A stretch of 64,000 bases of DNA from Actinomycetota bacterium (GTDB lineage Bacteria; Actinomycetota; Actinomycetes; Actinomycetales; Microbacteriaceae): positions 1-64,000 of the forward strand of contig JAIUOH010000011.1 of NCBI GenBank assembly GCA_020161315.1, in the 5' to 3' direction. How positions within the stretch are numbered: position 1 is the first letter of the stretch; each line of letters opens with the position of its first letter. Below, one piece after another: positions 33,501-42,664 of this stretch. The position numbers and the translations under genes were made by a program. A model generated the notes under the pieces. The model had not been told where the DNA came from, did not search any database, and saw only the letters and a program-made list of their open reading frames with translations.

Positions 33501-36208
33501 ACGGCACCACGACGCTGGTGTGGAACCTGGGAACGCGCACGCCGAACCAGGACCTGCCCGTGCTGAAGGTCGCGACCACGACCGACACGCTGGCGCCGAA
33601 CAACACCTTCGTCGTCAACAAGGCGGCGATCACGGCGGACGGCATCGTCCCGGTGTCTGCGCACAGGGACGACCACACGGTCAAGCTCGAGCAGGCCGGC
33701 GGACTGCAGCTGAAGAAGAGCGTCGACAAGACTCTCGACCTGCAGAACGACACCCAGGAGTACACACTGCAGCTGAAGAACTTCGGCGACACCCTGCCGA
33801 TCCTGGCCCCGACGGTCATCGACGTGCTGCCCTACAACGGCGATGCGACGAACGACTGGAACGTCAACCGATCGCCTGCTTCGGAGTTCACCGGCCAGAA
33901 TCGGCTGCAGGCGGCTCCCGAGGCCTTCGAGTTCGACGGAGAGACGCCTCTGGCGGGTACCTTCTACTACACGACGGCCGACCCGGCCACCGTGCCGCAG
34001 AACCTGAACGCCGACACCGACCCGTCGATCTGGTCCACGACCTTCACCGCGAATGCCACGGCCTTCAAGTTCGTCGCTGCGAACCCGCTCTCGGTCGCGA
34101 CCAACCCTTCGAAGTCGGGTCTCACGATCAAGTTCACGACGGATCAGACCGCGAACAGTGCGGGCGACTTCTACTCGAACCGCTTCACAGCGTTCTCGAA
34201 CACGCTGAAGAACGGTCAGAACTATCAGCTGCTGACCTCGAACCTGGTGTCGGTGCGAGTGGTGGGCTTCGCCGTGGGAGACCTGGTGTGGTTCGATACG
34301 GACGGCGACGGCAAGTTCACCGAGGGCACGGATCGTCCGGTCTCGGGCATCAAGGTCGAGGTCTACGACGAGACCGATACCAAGGTGGGTGAGGCGACGA
34401 CCGACGCCGATGGCCGCTGGTCCGTCTCGAAGCTGCCGAGGGGCAAGTACTACGCCGTGATCCCGGCTTCGGAGTTCGGTGCGGGCAAGCCGCTCGAGGG
34501 CGCGACGCCGGCCCCGAACGCGAGCGCGGATCCCGACGCCGACGAGAACGAGAACACCGATCACCACGCCATCGCCAACGGCGGGGGAGCGCGTTCGGCG
34601 GGTCTGCTGACCCTCGACGCCGATGACTCGGAAGATCCGATCCGCGGTCTGGAGCCGACCAACGACAACGTCAAGGGCCTGGTACTGCCGCCGATGACAG
34701 GTGACGACTTCACCAACCTGACGCTCGATATGGCCTTCGTGCCGGCGGTGTCGTTCAAGGTGTCGAAGGTCGTCGACGGCCCCGCCGCATCGTACGGCGT
34801 CGGCCCGTTCCAGATCCAGGTGGCGTGCACCTTCAACGGCCAGGCAGCGCCCGGGTATCCGAAGACGCTGACGTTCAACGGCGCGGGCGAGCAGACGCTC
34901 ACCGCACCGCTCGGATCGAAGTGCGCGGCGAGCGAGACCGGCACGGGCAACGCGACCAGCGTCGCGATCGCCCCGCAGGACGGCATCACGCTCGACGACG
35001 AGGACGGCGAGTTCGCCCTCACCGTGACGAACACCTTCGAGGTGGGCTCGCTGAAGATCGCGAAGCGCGTCGAGGGCGCCGGTGCGGGCATCGCCCAGAC
35101 CGGTCGCACCTACACCTTCACCGTGGCGTGCGTCTTCAACGGCCGCGACGTGCCGGTGCAGACGGTGACGCTCGCCGACGACGGCTCGGGCACGCTGGCC
35201 TCCGAGGAGATCGCGGGCCTGCCGGTCGGGGCGACCTGCACCGTCACCGAGACGAGCGCGGGCGGAGCCGACACGACGCCGCAGCCGCTGCAGGTCGTGA
35301 TCGACGGCGACCCCGAGACGGTGCAGGAGGTCGGGCCGTTCGTGAACGAGTTCTCGGCCGGCACCCTCGATATCGCGAAGGCGCTCGACGGCGACGCGAA
35401 GGACGACGCGTTCCTGCTCGACCAGCAGTACACGCTCGACCTCGTCTGCCAGGTCGCGGAGGGCGTGGACTACTTCCGCGGCTCGGTCACCCTGAAGCCG
35501 GGCGCCGCGCAGCCGGTGACGGTCGGCGATGCGCCGCTGCTGCTGCCGGTGGGCGCACGCTGCTGGATCGACGGCGAGTCGGTTGACCAGGGGGCGAAGG
35601 CCGCCTCGTTCAACTTCGACGGCTATGACAACGCGGCGATCGTGGTCGCCCAGGAGGACTCGGCGCAGTCCCAGACGCTCGAGCTGAGCGCGGTGAACAC
35701 CTTCGACCAGGCGACGCTGACCGTGTCGAAGAAGGTCGTCGGGCCCGGCACCGGCAAGGCGTACGACTTCGAGCTGGCCTGCACCTATCCGGTGCAGGGC
35801 GAGAACGGCGTCGAGGACGTCGAGTACCCCCTCGCCGACGGCGATGCGAAGTTCAGCCTGAAGGACGGTCAGACGAAGACCGTGACGGTGCCCGCCGGCG
35901 TCTCCTGCAAGGTGGTCGAGACGAACGTGCCCGACGGCGCGACCGTCACGATCGAGGATTCGGACGGCACCACCGAGGGCGGCGTGACCGATGGCGAGGT
36001 GACGGAGCTCGAGGGCACCGAGAACTTCGTGCAGGTGACGAACACCTTCCCCAACCCGCCGTTGAAGAACACCGGCGGCGAGCTGCCGGTCGGTGCGCTC
36101 TGGGCCGGTGCGGGCCTGCTCGTGGCGGGCGCGGTGCTGCTGCTCGCGCGCCGAAGCCGCCGGGATCGCGCGATCCTCGGCGACCGAGACTCGGGAGGCG
36201 ACATCTGA
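30509..36208 (+). CDS. giant cell-wall-anchored adhesin with SdrD_B and DUF5979 domains
   Basis: This 1899-residue surface protein starts at ATG 30509 after GAGGGAGAG. A signal peptide (VLAMFAMLLTPVAAQAA, cleavage near residue 45) precedes an SdrD B-like domain (about 48-150, with GADGSWSV). A long threonine/aspartate-rich region includes DUF11-like segments (about 920-1020). A second B-like domain (about 1256-1330) is VGDLVWFDTDGDGKF. Four DUF5979-like beta domains follow (about 1414, 1513, 1617 and 1735 onward). The C-terminus is LKNTGGELPVG, a hydrophobic helix and ARRSRR, a sortase-type signal with LKNTG instead of LPXTG. No sortase gene is in the window. It probably mediates adhesion or pilus-like display. 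Confidence 0.88.
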   Translation: MMSKSGGVASRRTRRTTPERMRGTTVLGVVLAMFAMLLTPVAAQAAPGDFAWGVVTVDANKNGAIDASGAAGQVDKGLAGAKVEIVDAADAVVAETVTGADGSWSVADAPSPDSGPYKVRVTTSDANGNVYAFPASAADPNDFARGSTANVGLADLPDDGELNALVYPVWSLDLALAADTEGLNGTAIRTGTGPFDANDSEPGNDSGMANDRVRSADIVSFNWSLTADSEESLGDSFTDVVFEQTIEMEPGAVVNFANRPAVCDPVKSTIVAQPSGSTIQAGTTPPAGTTSVTLSCYLGAMGEDKASYLFPTSVQPMATSENGSTFTTTSRAYAVDPTGTATAQPSAGVDSPPIEITAAPRYDVEKINGDAAGGYYGNQTINGVQTYGMYSYYTVQISTDRTVGVEAFQQPITMQESFWAVRSVEGPNGEEVGTPITDLKWYITNCMPSPAPRSGQTDAGLVYGKIGAPGSVATAANSVRDSGTCTIGNRTADDTGSYTLSMNGIDTSGLSYPTQTVAGASLAAGPYYVASYRVQVFIPMSELDRTQGAPDDGVGEFSIFNRVGDFDPVGTSGASNFGSGVEPGYCESGEPADRATKCDDMEDETRSNNVVGPHTKRIAPGSWAKYFIDATTGWSTGYGWINGGGNHDGAALVQPGQAFTSMQNLSNTATDWSSAQMCDVFDNTVLKLVPLNKDISSSNPYPDDLYSAVLRTQPGIAAPSPADQIARQGEWITKYGHVDLSGDDPNSGVFDTETNRWEGDWSKQRAAASGANTICGSDAITWYDSPTEVPGGIDAVNVVWTQTAPDYVFKAGYKETWRLAFEQRDSYHGGPHDGGAIPAGTVAANYGSVKTSGWLQGWNRQGNDTAGSPGYIPGAGTTAPLPAAERWPGENGATSGDRWTVVRAQMNLKKRTIAGEIGGDAASGVADFGITGSAVAGKPVIWEITSTLTAIASPAAPVNNVVITDTLPEYVIYDEAGTAALATAGGFPMPTSVTPNPDGTTTLVWNLGTRTPNQDLPVLKVATTTDTLAPNNTFVVNKAAITADGIVPVSAHRDDHTVKLEQAGGLQLKKSVDKTLDLQNDTQEYTLQLKNFGDTLPILAPTVIDVLPYNGDATNDWNVNRSPASEFTGQNRLQAAPEAFEFDGETPLAGTFYYTTADPATVPQNLNADTDPSIWSTTFTANATAFKFVAANPLSVATNPSKSGLTIKFTTDQTANSAGDFYSNRFTAFSNTLKNGQNYQLLTSNLVSVRVVGFAVGDLVWFDTDGDGKFTEGTDRPVSGIKVEVYDETDTKVGEATTDADGRWSVSKLPRGKYYAVIPASEFGAGKPLEGATPAPNASADPDADENENTDHHAIANGGGARSAGLLTLDADDSEDPIRGLEPTNDNVKGLVLPPMTGDDFTNLTLDMAFVPAVSFKVSKVVDGPAASYGVGPFQIQVACTFNGQAAPGYPKTLTFNGAGEQTLTAPLGSKCAASETGTGNATSVAIAPQDGITLDDEDGEFALTVTNTFEVGSLKIAKRVEGAGAGIAQTGRTYTFTVACVFNGRDVPVQTVTLADDGSGTLASEEIAGLPVGATCTVTETSAGGADTTPQPLQVVIDGDPETVQEVGPFVNEFSAGTLDIAKALDGDAKDDAFLLDQQYTLDLVCQVAEGVDYFRGSVTLKPGAAQPVTVGDAPLLLPVGARCWIDGESVDQGAKAASFNFDGYDNAAIVVAQEDSAQSQTLELSAVNTFDQATLTVSKKVVGPGTGKAYDFELACTYPVQGENGVEDVEYPLADGDAKFSLKDGQTKTVTVPAGVSCKVVETNVPDGATVTIEDSDGTTEGGVTDGEVTELEGTENFVQVTNTFPNPPLKNTGGELPVGALWAGAGLLVAGAVLLLARRSRRDRAILGDRDSGGDI

Positions 36209-36335
36209 TCTCCTCCTGAACTCGTCGAGATCACTCGCGCCGGGGCCTCACCCCCCTGGGTCCCGGCATCCGGGCCTCGACGAAATCCCCCCGGGCCCCC
36301 GTTTTTCCCACGGGGGCCCACCTCTTTCTCCCGGT

Positions 36336-36390
36336 GATCCGGCGGTAGGTGCTGCCTCGCAGGCCCGCGAGCGGCACCTACCGCCGGATC
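36336..36390. repeat. palindromic REP-like element, copy 1
   Basis: GATCCGGCGGTAGGTGC (36336-36352) is the exact reverse complement of 36374-36390, with further CTCGC/GCGAG pairing inside. It lies in the 271-base gap between the adhesin and tilS. A related element with the same GGCGGTARGTG arm is at 51703-51741. Another short hairpin (GGGCCCCCGT... with GGGGGCCCA, about 36291-36320) is adjacent and may terminate the adhesin transcript. Confidence 0.8.
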
Positions 36391-36479
36391 GCGCCCCTCG
36401 GTCCGATCCTCCGAACCCGGGGTGCTCGTTCTGAGCGGACTGGCGGCTGGGGCGGGAGCGGTGAATGTAGCGTGGAGAC

Positions 36480-37550
36480 GTGACCAGAGCTCCTCGCACG
36501 CCCGCGACCATGCGCATCCGCGCCGCGGTTCGCGCAGCGCTGCGGTCGGTGCCTCCGTCTCCCGCGCAGCGGGACGAGGATCCGGGGCCGCACGGGCGGC
36601 CCCGACCGCTCGTGCTCGTGGCGCTCTCGGGAGGGGCGGACTCGCTCGCGCTCGCCGCGTCGACGGCGGCGGAGGCGGCGGGCGCCGGAGTGCGCGCCGG
36701 CGCCGCGATCGTCGACCACGGGCTGCAGCCGGGATCCGCGGCGGCCGCGGATCGCGCGGCCGAGCAGGCCGCATCGCTCGGGCTGGGCCCCGTGATCGTG
36801 CAGCGGGTCGAGGTCGAGTCCGGGCCCGCCAGCGTCACCGGGGGAGTAGAGGCCTCTGCGCGCGCGGCGCGCTACGAGGCGCTCCGCGAGGCGGCGGAGA
36901 AGACCGGGGCGATCTGCGTGCTGACCGCCCACACCCGCGACGACCAGGCGGAGCAGGTGCTGCTCGGCCTCGCGCGGGGGTCGGGCACGCGCAGCCTCGC
37001 CGGCATCCCGGCTTCGCGCATGCTCGATTCCGGGGTCCTCGTGCTGCGGCCGCTGCTCGACGAGCGCCGCGGGGTCGACCGCGCGACCACCGAGGCGGCC
37101 TGCGCCGAGCTCGGCCTCGAGCCGTGGAACGACCCCCACAACTCCGATCCCTCCTTCGCCCGGGTTCGGGTTCGCGCCCATGCACTGCCGCTGCTCGAGC
37201 GACAGCTCGGGCCCGGCTTCGCCGATGCGCTCGCCCGCACCGCCGACCTCGCCCGCGAAGACGCCGACGCCCTCGACGAGCTCGCGCGCGAGCAGCTGCG
37301 GGGGATCCCCGCCCCCGACCTCTCCGTCGCGGAGCTCGCCTCGCTGCCGGCCGCGCTGCGCCACCGCATGATCAGACTCGCCGCCTCCGAGTGGTTCGGC
37401 TCGCAGCTGAGCCGTGAGCACACCCTGGCGATCGCGGCACTCGTCACGGCGTGGAGAGGGCAGGGGCCGATCCACGTGCCTGGGCTCGTCGTGAGCCGCG
37501 CCGGCGACCGGCTGACGCTCGCCGCGCGAGAGGCTCCTCCGGCACAGTAA
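36480..37550 (+). CDS. tilS: tRNA(Ile)-lysidine synthase TilS
   Basis: TilS converts C34 of the AUA-reading tRNA(Ile) anticodon to lysidine, using ATP and lysine. The 356-residue protein has the N-type PP-loop motif [13 protein letters not shown] (about residues 47-60) and [10 protein letters not shown]. Family motifs [29 protein letters not shown] and RPLLDERR follow. The start is GTG 36480-36482. This region is very G+C-rich (47 of 60 bases at 36601-36660). It precedes hpt and ftsH, the standard actinobacterial order. Confidence 0.96.
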   Translation: MTRAPRTPATMRIRAAVRAALRSVPPSPAQRDEDPGPHGRPRPLVLVALSGGADSLALAASTAAEAAGAGVRAGAAIVDHGLQPGSAAAADRAAEQAASLGLGPVIVQRVEVESGPASVTGGVEASARAARYEALREAAEKTGAICVLTAHTRDDQAEQVLLGLARGSGTRSLAGIPASRMLDSGVLVLRPLLDERRGVDRATTEAACAELGLEPWNDPHNSDPSFARVRVRAHALPLLERQLGPGFADALARTADLAREDADALDELAREQLRGIPAPDLSVAELASLPAALRHRMIRLAASEWFGSQLSREHTLAIAALVTAWRGQGPIHVPGLVVSRAGDRLTLAAREAPPAQ

Positions 37551-37559
37551 AATCGAGCC

Positions 37560-38114
37560 ATGGATGCGAAACAGCTCGGCGACGATCTCAGCACTGTCCT
37601 GCACACCGAGGCCGAGCTGCACTCGCGGCTCGCGCAGATGGCGCGCCAGATCGAACAGGACTACGGCGACGCCCCGCCGCTGCTCGTCGGCGTGCTGAAG
37701 GGCGCGGTCATGGTGATGGCAGACCTCGCGCGCGAGCTGCGCTTCCACGCGCAGATGGACTGGATGGCGGTCTCGTCGTACGGCGCCTCGACCAAGTCCA
37801 GCGGCGTCGTGCGCATCCTCAAAGACCTCGACACCGACATCACCGGCCGCGACGTGCTGATCGTCGAGGACATCATCGACTCGGGCCTCACCCTGTCGTG
37901 GCTCAAGGAGAACCTGCTGAGCCGAGGTGCGAAGTCCGTGAGGATCTGCACCATGCTGCGCAAACCGGAGGCGCTGAAGGTGGAGGTCGACGTGGCATAC
38001 GTCGGCTTCGATATTCCGGTCGAATTCGTGGTCGGCTACGGGCTCGACTACGCAGAGAACTACCGCAACCTGCGCGATGTGGCGGTGCTTGCGCCGCACG
38101 TGTACTCAGACTAG
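37560..38114 (+). CDS. hpt: hypoxanthine phosphoribosyltransferase
   Basis: This 184-residue purine salvage enzyme converts hypoxanthine and guanine with PRPP to IMP and GMP. The PRPP-binding motif is [17 protein letters not shown], and [18 protein letters not shown] and [20 protein letters not shown] are family signatures. It begins 9 bases after the tilS stop and is the usual neighbour of tilS and ftsH. Confidence 0.96.
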   Translation: MDAKQLGDDLSTVLHTEAELHSRLAQMARQIEQDYGDAPPLLVGVLKGAVMVMADLARELRFHAQMDWMAVSSYGASTKSSGVVRILKDLDTDITGRDVLIVEDIIDSGLTLSWLKENLLSRGAKSVRICTMLRKPEALKVEVDVAYVGFDIPVEFVVGYGLDYAENYRNLRDVAVLAPHVYSD

Positions 38115-38239
38115 GACGCTTCAGGCGACGCGCCCCGTCGCGTTGTTCTGTGCGTCTTTGTCCGCGCTGGGCGAATCTTCAGAAGGTTTGTCGGTGGCGG
38201 CGGCTACGCTTATTGCAGTTCAAAGAGAAAGGCCTCGCA

Positions 38240-40279
38240 TTGGCTGAGACTGCACCCGGTGGCTCCCGCCTGAAGAAGATCTTCAAGGGTCCGCTGGTTT
38301 ACCTGATCCTCGCACCGATCATCGTGCTGCTGGGGTGGTCGCTGCTCTCGGGTGCGGGAGTGCGCGAGGTGACCACCGAGCAGGGCCTCGAGATGCTCGC
38401 GAACGGCGACGTCAAGAAGGCCGAGATCGTCGACGGCGATCAGCGCGTCAACCTGACGCTCGAGAAGGCAGACAAGAAGACCGGCGCAACCGACGTCTAC
38501 TTCTACTACGTGATGCAGCGCGGTGGCGACGTCGTCGCCGCGGTCACCGATGCGAAGCCGAAAGACGGCTACACCGATCAGGTGCCGCAGCCGAACGCAT
38601 TCTGGTCGCTCATGAGCTTCATTCTGCCGCTGCTCTTGATCGGTCTGTTCTTCTGGTGGATTCTGTCGTCGATGCAGGGCGGCGGCAACAAGGTCATGCA
38701 GTTCGGCAAGTCTCGTGCGAAGCTCGCTTCAAAGGAGACCCCGCAGGTGACCTTCGCAGACGTCGCGGGCTCAGACGAGGCTGTCGAAGAGTTGCACGAG
38801 ATCAAAGACTTCCTCACCGATGCCTCGCGCTTTCAGGCAGTCGGCGCGCGCATTCCGCGCGGTGTGCTGCTCTACGGCCCTCCCGGCACGGGCAAGACCC
38901 TGCTTGCGCGTGCAGTCGCAGGCGAGGCCGGGGTGCCGTTCTACTCGATCTCTGGATCAGACTTCGTCGAGATGTTCGTCGGTGTCGGCGCGAGCCGCGT
39001 TCGCGACCTCTTCAAAGAGGCCAAGGCGAACGCACCTGCCATCATCTTCGTCGACGAGATCGACGCGGTCGGGCAGCGTCGCGGCCAGGGCATGGGCGGC
39101 GGCCACGACGAGCGCGAGCAGACCCTGAACCAGCTGCTCGTTGAGATGGACGGCTTCGATGACCGCAGCAACGTGATCATGATCGCGGCGACCAACCGCC
39201 CCGACATGCTCGACCCAGCGCTCCTGCGCCCAGGTCGCTTCGACCGCCAGATCGGTGTCGATGCGCCCGACATGAAGGGTCGCCGTGCGATTCTCGATGT
39301 GCACTCGAAGGGCAAGCCGCTCTCGAAGAACGTCGATCTCGATGTGGTTGCTCGCAAGACCCCTGGCTTCTCGGGCGCCGACCTCGCGAACGTGCTCAAC
39401 GAGGCAGCGCTGCTGACCGCGCGCTCGAACGCGCAGCTGATCGACAACCGCGCGCTCGACGAGGCGATCGACCGCGTCATCGCTGGGCCGCAGCGCCGCA
39501 CGCGCGTCATGAAAGACCAAGAGAAACTCATGACCGCCTACCACGAGGGTGGTCACGCGCTCGTGGCTGCGGCGCTCAATCACTCCGATCCGGTGACCAA
39601 GATCACCATTCTGCCTCGCGGCCGTGCGCTCGGCTACACCATGGTGATCCCGCTCGAGGACAAGTTCTCGATCACTCGTAACGAGCTGCAAGACCAGATC
39701 GCCTATGCGCTTGGCGGGCGTGTCTCAGAAGAGCTCGTGTTTCACGACCCCACCACGGGCGCGGGCAACGACATCGAGAAGGCGACCGCGACCGCGCGCA
39801 AAATGGTGACCGACTACGGTATGTCGTCTTCGCTCGGCCCCGTCAAGCTCGGCCAGGCTCAGGCCTCGCCGTACCTCGGTGAGTTCGGTTCGGCCCGAGA
39901 CTACAGTGAGGGCGTGGCCGTCTCGGTTGACGCAGAGATCCGCTCGATCATCGAGCAGGGGCATAACGAAGCCTACGAAGCGCTCACCGTGAACCGCGCC
40001 GTGCTCGACCGACTCGCCGGTGAACTCATGGAGAAGGAGACCCTCGACCACCTGCAGGTGGCAGAGATCTTCCGCGATGTGGTGAAGTTGCCCCCGCGTC
40101 AGCTGTGGCTGTCGAGCAACGATCGCCCGGTGAGCGATCTGCCTCCGATTGAGGTGCCCTCGAGCGTGAGCACTGACAACGTCGAGCCTCAGGCTTCAGC
40201 GCCCGTCGATGCCGAGCCTGCTGCCGGGGCGAACGCCGAGCCGGCTGAGTCGCCGGAGGAGAACGGTTCGGCCAGCTGA
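38240..40279 (+). CDS. ftsH: membrane AAA+ zinc protease FtsH
   Basis: This membrane-anchored hexameric protease degrades misfolded and short-lived proteins. From TTG 38240, with AGAAAGG about 7 bases upstream, it is 679 residues. A TM helix (about 17-37) and a periplasmic loop precede a second TM (about 120-142). The AAA domain has Walker [17 protein letters not shown], Walker [12 protein letters not shown] and the SRH segment [16 protein letters not shown]. The zinc motif is HEGGH with Glu further on ([12 protein letters not shown]). The frame is open far upstream of this start but that part overlaps hpt and is not FtsH-like. Confidence 0.97.
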   Translation: MAETAPGGSRLKKIFKGPLVYLILAPIIVLLGWSLLSGAGVREVTTEQGLEMLANGDVKKAEIVDGDQRVNLTLEKADKKTGATDVYFYYVMQRGGDVVAAVTDAKPKDGYTDQVPQPNAFWSLMSFILPLLLIGLFFWWILSSMQGGGNKVMQFGKSRAKLASKETPQVTFADVAGSDEAVEELHEIKDFLTDASRFQAVGARIPRGVLLYGPPGTGKTLLARAVAGEAGVPFYSISGSDFVEMFVGVGASRVRDLFKEAKANAPAIIFVDEIDAVGQRRGQGMGGGHDEREQTLNQLLVEMDGFDDRSNVIMIAATNRPDMLDPALLRPGRFDRQIGVDAPDMKGRRAILDVHSKGKPLSKNVDLDVVARKTPGFSGADLANVLNEAALLTARSNAQLIDNRALDEAIDRVIAGPQRRTRVMKDQEKLMTAYHEGGHALVAAALNHSDPVTKITILPRGRALGYTMVIPLEDKFSITRNELQDQIAYALGGRVSEELVFHDPTTGAGNDIEKATATARKMVTDYGMSSSLGPVKLGQAQASPYLGEFGSARDYSEGVAVSVDAEIRSIIEQGHNEAYEALTVNRAVLDRLAGELMEKETLDHLQVAEIFRDVVKLPPRQLWLSSNDRPVSDLPPIEVPSSVSTDNVEPQASAPVDAEPAAGANAEPAESPEENGSAS

Positions 40280-40857
40280 TGAGCGGAGTCGTCGACCGTG
40301 AGCGCGTGGCGCGTGCGGTGCGCGAGCTGCTCAGCGCCATCGGAGAGAACCCCGACAGGGCTGAGCTCTCGGGCACGCCGGCTCGAGTTGCCGACGCCTA
40401 CGCCGAGTTCTTTTCGGGAGTGGGCGTCGACGCGGTCGGGCTCCTTGCCGAGGCGGTGCCGGTTGGTGCCGACACCGGCGAGCTTGTGCTCGTCAGGGAC
40501 ATCGCCCTGCGCTCGGTCTGCGAACATCACCTTCTGCCGTTCCGCGGGCGTGCGCACGTGGCCTACCGGCCGGGTGCAAAGGTCGTTGGGCTCGGCGCGC
40601 TGCCGCGAGTCGTAGAGACACTTGCTGCCCGTCCCCAACTGCAGGAGCGTCTCGGCGAACAGATCGCAGACGCTGTCGTCGAGGGCATTGACCCCGAGGG
40701 CGTGCTCGTCGTGCTCGAAGCCTCGCACGGCTGCGTCGCCGATCGCGGCGTCAAACAGGCAGAGGCGACCGCGGTCACGATCGCTTCGCGGGGTTCGCTC
40801 TCGCAGCCTCTGCTGCGAGCCGAGGTGCTCGCGCTGATCGGCTCGAGCGAGCGATGA
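40279..40857 (+). CDS. folE: GTP cyclohydrolase I FolE
   Basis: FolE makes 7,8-dihydroneopterin triphosphate from GTP, the first folate step. The 192-residue protein has the zinc-binding CEHHLLPFRG and HGCVADRGV, with LQERLGEQIADAV and the start-side motif ENPDRAELSGTPARVA. Its ATG shares a base with the ftsH stop (TGATGA). Downstream genes overlap by 4 bases each, forming a folate operon. Confidence 0.97.
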   Translation: MSGVVDRERVARAVRELLSAIGENPDRAELSGTPARVADAYAEFFSGVGVDAVGLLAEAVPVGADTGELVLVRDIALRSVCEHHLLPFRGRAHVAYRPGAKVVGLGALPRVVETLAARPQLQERLGEQIADAVVEGIDPEGVLVVLEASHGCVADRGVKQAEATAVTIASRGSLSQPLLRAEVLALIGSSER

Positions 40858-42095
40858 ACTCCGCGAGTCGTCTAGCGCCACCGCGCACGCTCATCATGGG
40901 CGTGCTCAACGTCACCCCGGACTCGTTCAGCGATGGTGGCGAGTATCTCGACCCCCAGGTCGCAATCGCACGGGCGCGCGAACTGGTGCGGCAGGGGGCC
41001 AACATCATCGACGTCGGCGGTGAGTCGACGAGGCCGGGGGCTTCGCCCGTGTCCCTCGAAGAAGAACAGCGCCGCATCTTGCCGGTCATCGAGGCGCTGA
41101 GCGCCGAGGGCATCACCGTTTCGGTCGATACCCTGCACGCCGCGACAGCGAGGGCTGCGGTGCGTGCCGGCGCCCACTACGTCAACGACGTCTCCGGCGG
41201 GCTGCACGACGATGAGATGTTCCAGACCGTCGCTGGGCTTTCGGGCGAGCACGACACTCGCATGATCATCGGCCACTGGCGAGGGGTGCCTGATCCCGCA
41301 CATAGCCGCTCCGAATACCGCGACGTTGTGGTCGAGGTGAGTGACGCGCTCGCCGAACGTGCCGTGCGTGCCGTCGCGGCGGGCATCGCACCGCACCGCA
41401 TTGTGCTCGACCCGGGGCTCGGCTTCGACAAGACCGCTGCCCAGGGCTGGCAGCTGCTCGCACACCTCGAACGCCTCGCCGTGCTTGGCTATCCGGTGCT
41501 CATCGGTGCGTCTCGCAAGCGCATGCTCGCCGAGACACTGGGCGCGCACGACGACACCGCAGCCCGAGATCTCGCGACCGCTGTGGTGAGCTCGCTTGTG
41601 GCTCGATCAGGGGCCTGGGGCGTACGAGTGCATGACGTGGCCTCGACCGCGGCCGCCCTCGCCGTCACAGCCGCCTTCGAGGCTGGCGCGCGCACGGCAA
41701 CTTCGGCCGGCGCAGGCTTCGAAGCACAGCCTACTCGCGACCGCATCACGCTCACCGGCCTCGAAGTGTTCGCCTACCACGGGGTGTACGACTTCGAACG
41801 CGAGCAGGGGCAGCGCTTCATCATCGACGCTGAGGTCGCGGTCGATCTCAGCGCTGCCGCCGCCGGTGACGAGCTCGCCCGCACGGTGAACTACGCCGAA
41901 CTGGTAGGCACGATCCTCGAAGCCGTCGCGAACGACCCCGTCGACCTCATCGAAACTCTCGCCGAACGCGTCGCGCGCGTGGCGCTCGGCTTCGCGGGCG
42001 TGCGGCAGGCGCGCGTGACGGTGCACAAGCCGGACGCGCCGATCGACGCGACCTTCGGCGACGTGTCGGTCACGATCGAACGAGGCGTCGAGTGA
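40854..42095 (+). CDS. folP: dihydropteroate synthase-dihydroneopterin aldolase fusion (FolP-FolB)
   Basis: This 413-residue protein joins two folate enzymes. Residues about 1-275 are FolP (MGVLNVTPDSFSDGG, ANIIDVGGESTRPGA, DTLHAATARAA, IGASRKRMLA), which condenses pterin pyrophosphate with p-aminobenzoate. After a short Ala/Thr linker (about 276-292) residues about 293-413 are FolB (ITLTGLEVFAYHGVYDFE, VNYAELVGTI, ARVTVHKPDAPI), the aldolase releasing glycolaldehyde. The stop is only at 42095, so the fusion is real rather than two genes. It overlaps folE and folK by 4 bases each. In most actinobacteria these are separate genes. Confidence 0.95.
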   Translation: MNSASRLAPPRTLIMGVLNVTPDSFSDGGEYLDPQVAIARARELVRQGANIIDVGGESTRPGASPVSLEEEQRRILPVIEALSAEGITVSVDTLHAATARAAVRAGAHYVNDVSGGLHDDEMFQTVAGLSGEHDTRMIIGHWRGVPDPAHSRSEYRDVVVEVSDALAERAVRAVAAGIAPHRIVLDPGLGFDKTAAQGWQLLAHLERLAVLGYPVLIGASRKRMLAETLGAHDDTAARDLATAVVSSLVARSGAWGVRVHDVASTAAALAVTAAFEAGARTATSAGAGFEAQPTRDRITLTGLEVFAYHGVYDFEREQGQRFIIDAEVAVDLSAAAAGDELARTVNYAELVGTILEAVANDPVDLIETLAERVARVALGFAGVRQARVTVHKPDAPIDATFGDVSVTIERGVE

Positions 42096-42664
42096 TCGCC
42101 CAACGCGTCAACGTGTTGTTGGCATTCGGTGCGAACCTTGGCGACCGCGGCGAAACGATCGCTGCCGCGCAGCGGGGGATCGCCGAATCGTCAGGCATCG
42201 AGCGGTTCGAGGCATCGCCTCTGCGCGAGACCATTGCGCTGACCCCGTCTGGGCCAGACCCCCACGCCCCGCGCTACCTGAACGGCGTCGCGCGGGCAGA
42301 AACCTCGCTCTCGCCGCACGAGCTGCTTGACCTGCTGCAGCGCATCGAGCACGAGCACGGCCGGGTGCGCGATGTGCGCTGGGGCGACCGCACGCTCGAC
42401 ATCGACCTGATTCTCTACGGCGGCCGCGTGATTCGCGACGAGCGTCTCACCGTGCCGCACCCGCGGGCGCACGAGCGCGACTTCGTGCTCTCGCCTTGGC
42501 TCGCACTAGACCCGCACGCGGTGCTAATGGGGCATGGCCGTGTCGACGCACTGCTTGCGGCGATCGGCGACACGACCAGGCCGCTCGAGGGTGCGAGTGA
42601 CGCGAGTGAGGCGCAAGAGGGTGCGCACTCACTTGATGCTGGCGAAAGTGCAGCGCATGCGTAA
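42092..42664 (+). CDS. folK: 6-hydroxymethyl-7,8-dihydropterin pyrophosphokinase FolK
   Basis: FolK transfers pyrophosphate from ATP to 6-hydroxymethyl dihydropterin. The 190-residue protein starts at GTG 42092 (overlapping the FolP-FolB stop as GTGA). It carries AFGANLGDRGETIAAAQRG, the active-site RWGDRTLDIDLILYGG and HPRAHERDFVLSPW. A C-terminal tail of about 30 residues is Ala/Gly/Ser-rich and beyond the usual domain. It completes the folate operon. Confidence 0.96.
   Translation: MIAQRVNVLLAFGANLGDRGETIAAAQRGIAESSGIERFEASPLRETIALTPSGPDPHAPRYLNGVARAETSLSPHELLDLLQRIEHEHGRVRDVRWGDRTLDIDLILYGGRVIRDERLTVPHPRAHERDFVLSPWLALDPHAVLMGHGRVDALLAAIGDTTRPLEGASDASEAQEGAHSLDAGESAAHA

Noticed and set aside
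30296..34567. 1423-residue arginine/valine-rich open frame on the minus strand opposite the adhesin
   Set aside because: It is antisense to a gene with clear domains and a signal peptide, and its composition (Arg/Val/His-rich, no domain) is that of a high-G+C shadow frame.
37451..38239. N-terminal extension of ftsH through the hpt gene
   Set aside because: The extension overlaps hpt out of frame and is not FtsH-like; a TTG with a good ribosome site at 38240 gives the normal FtsH start.
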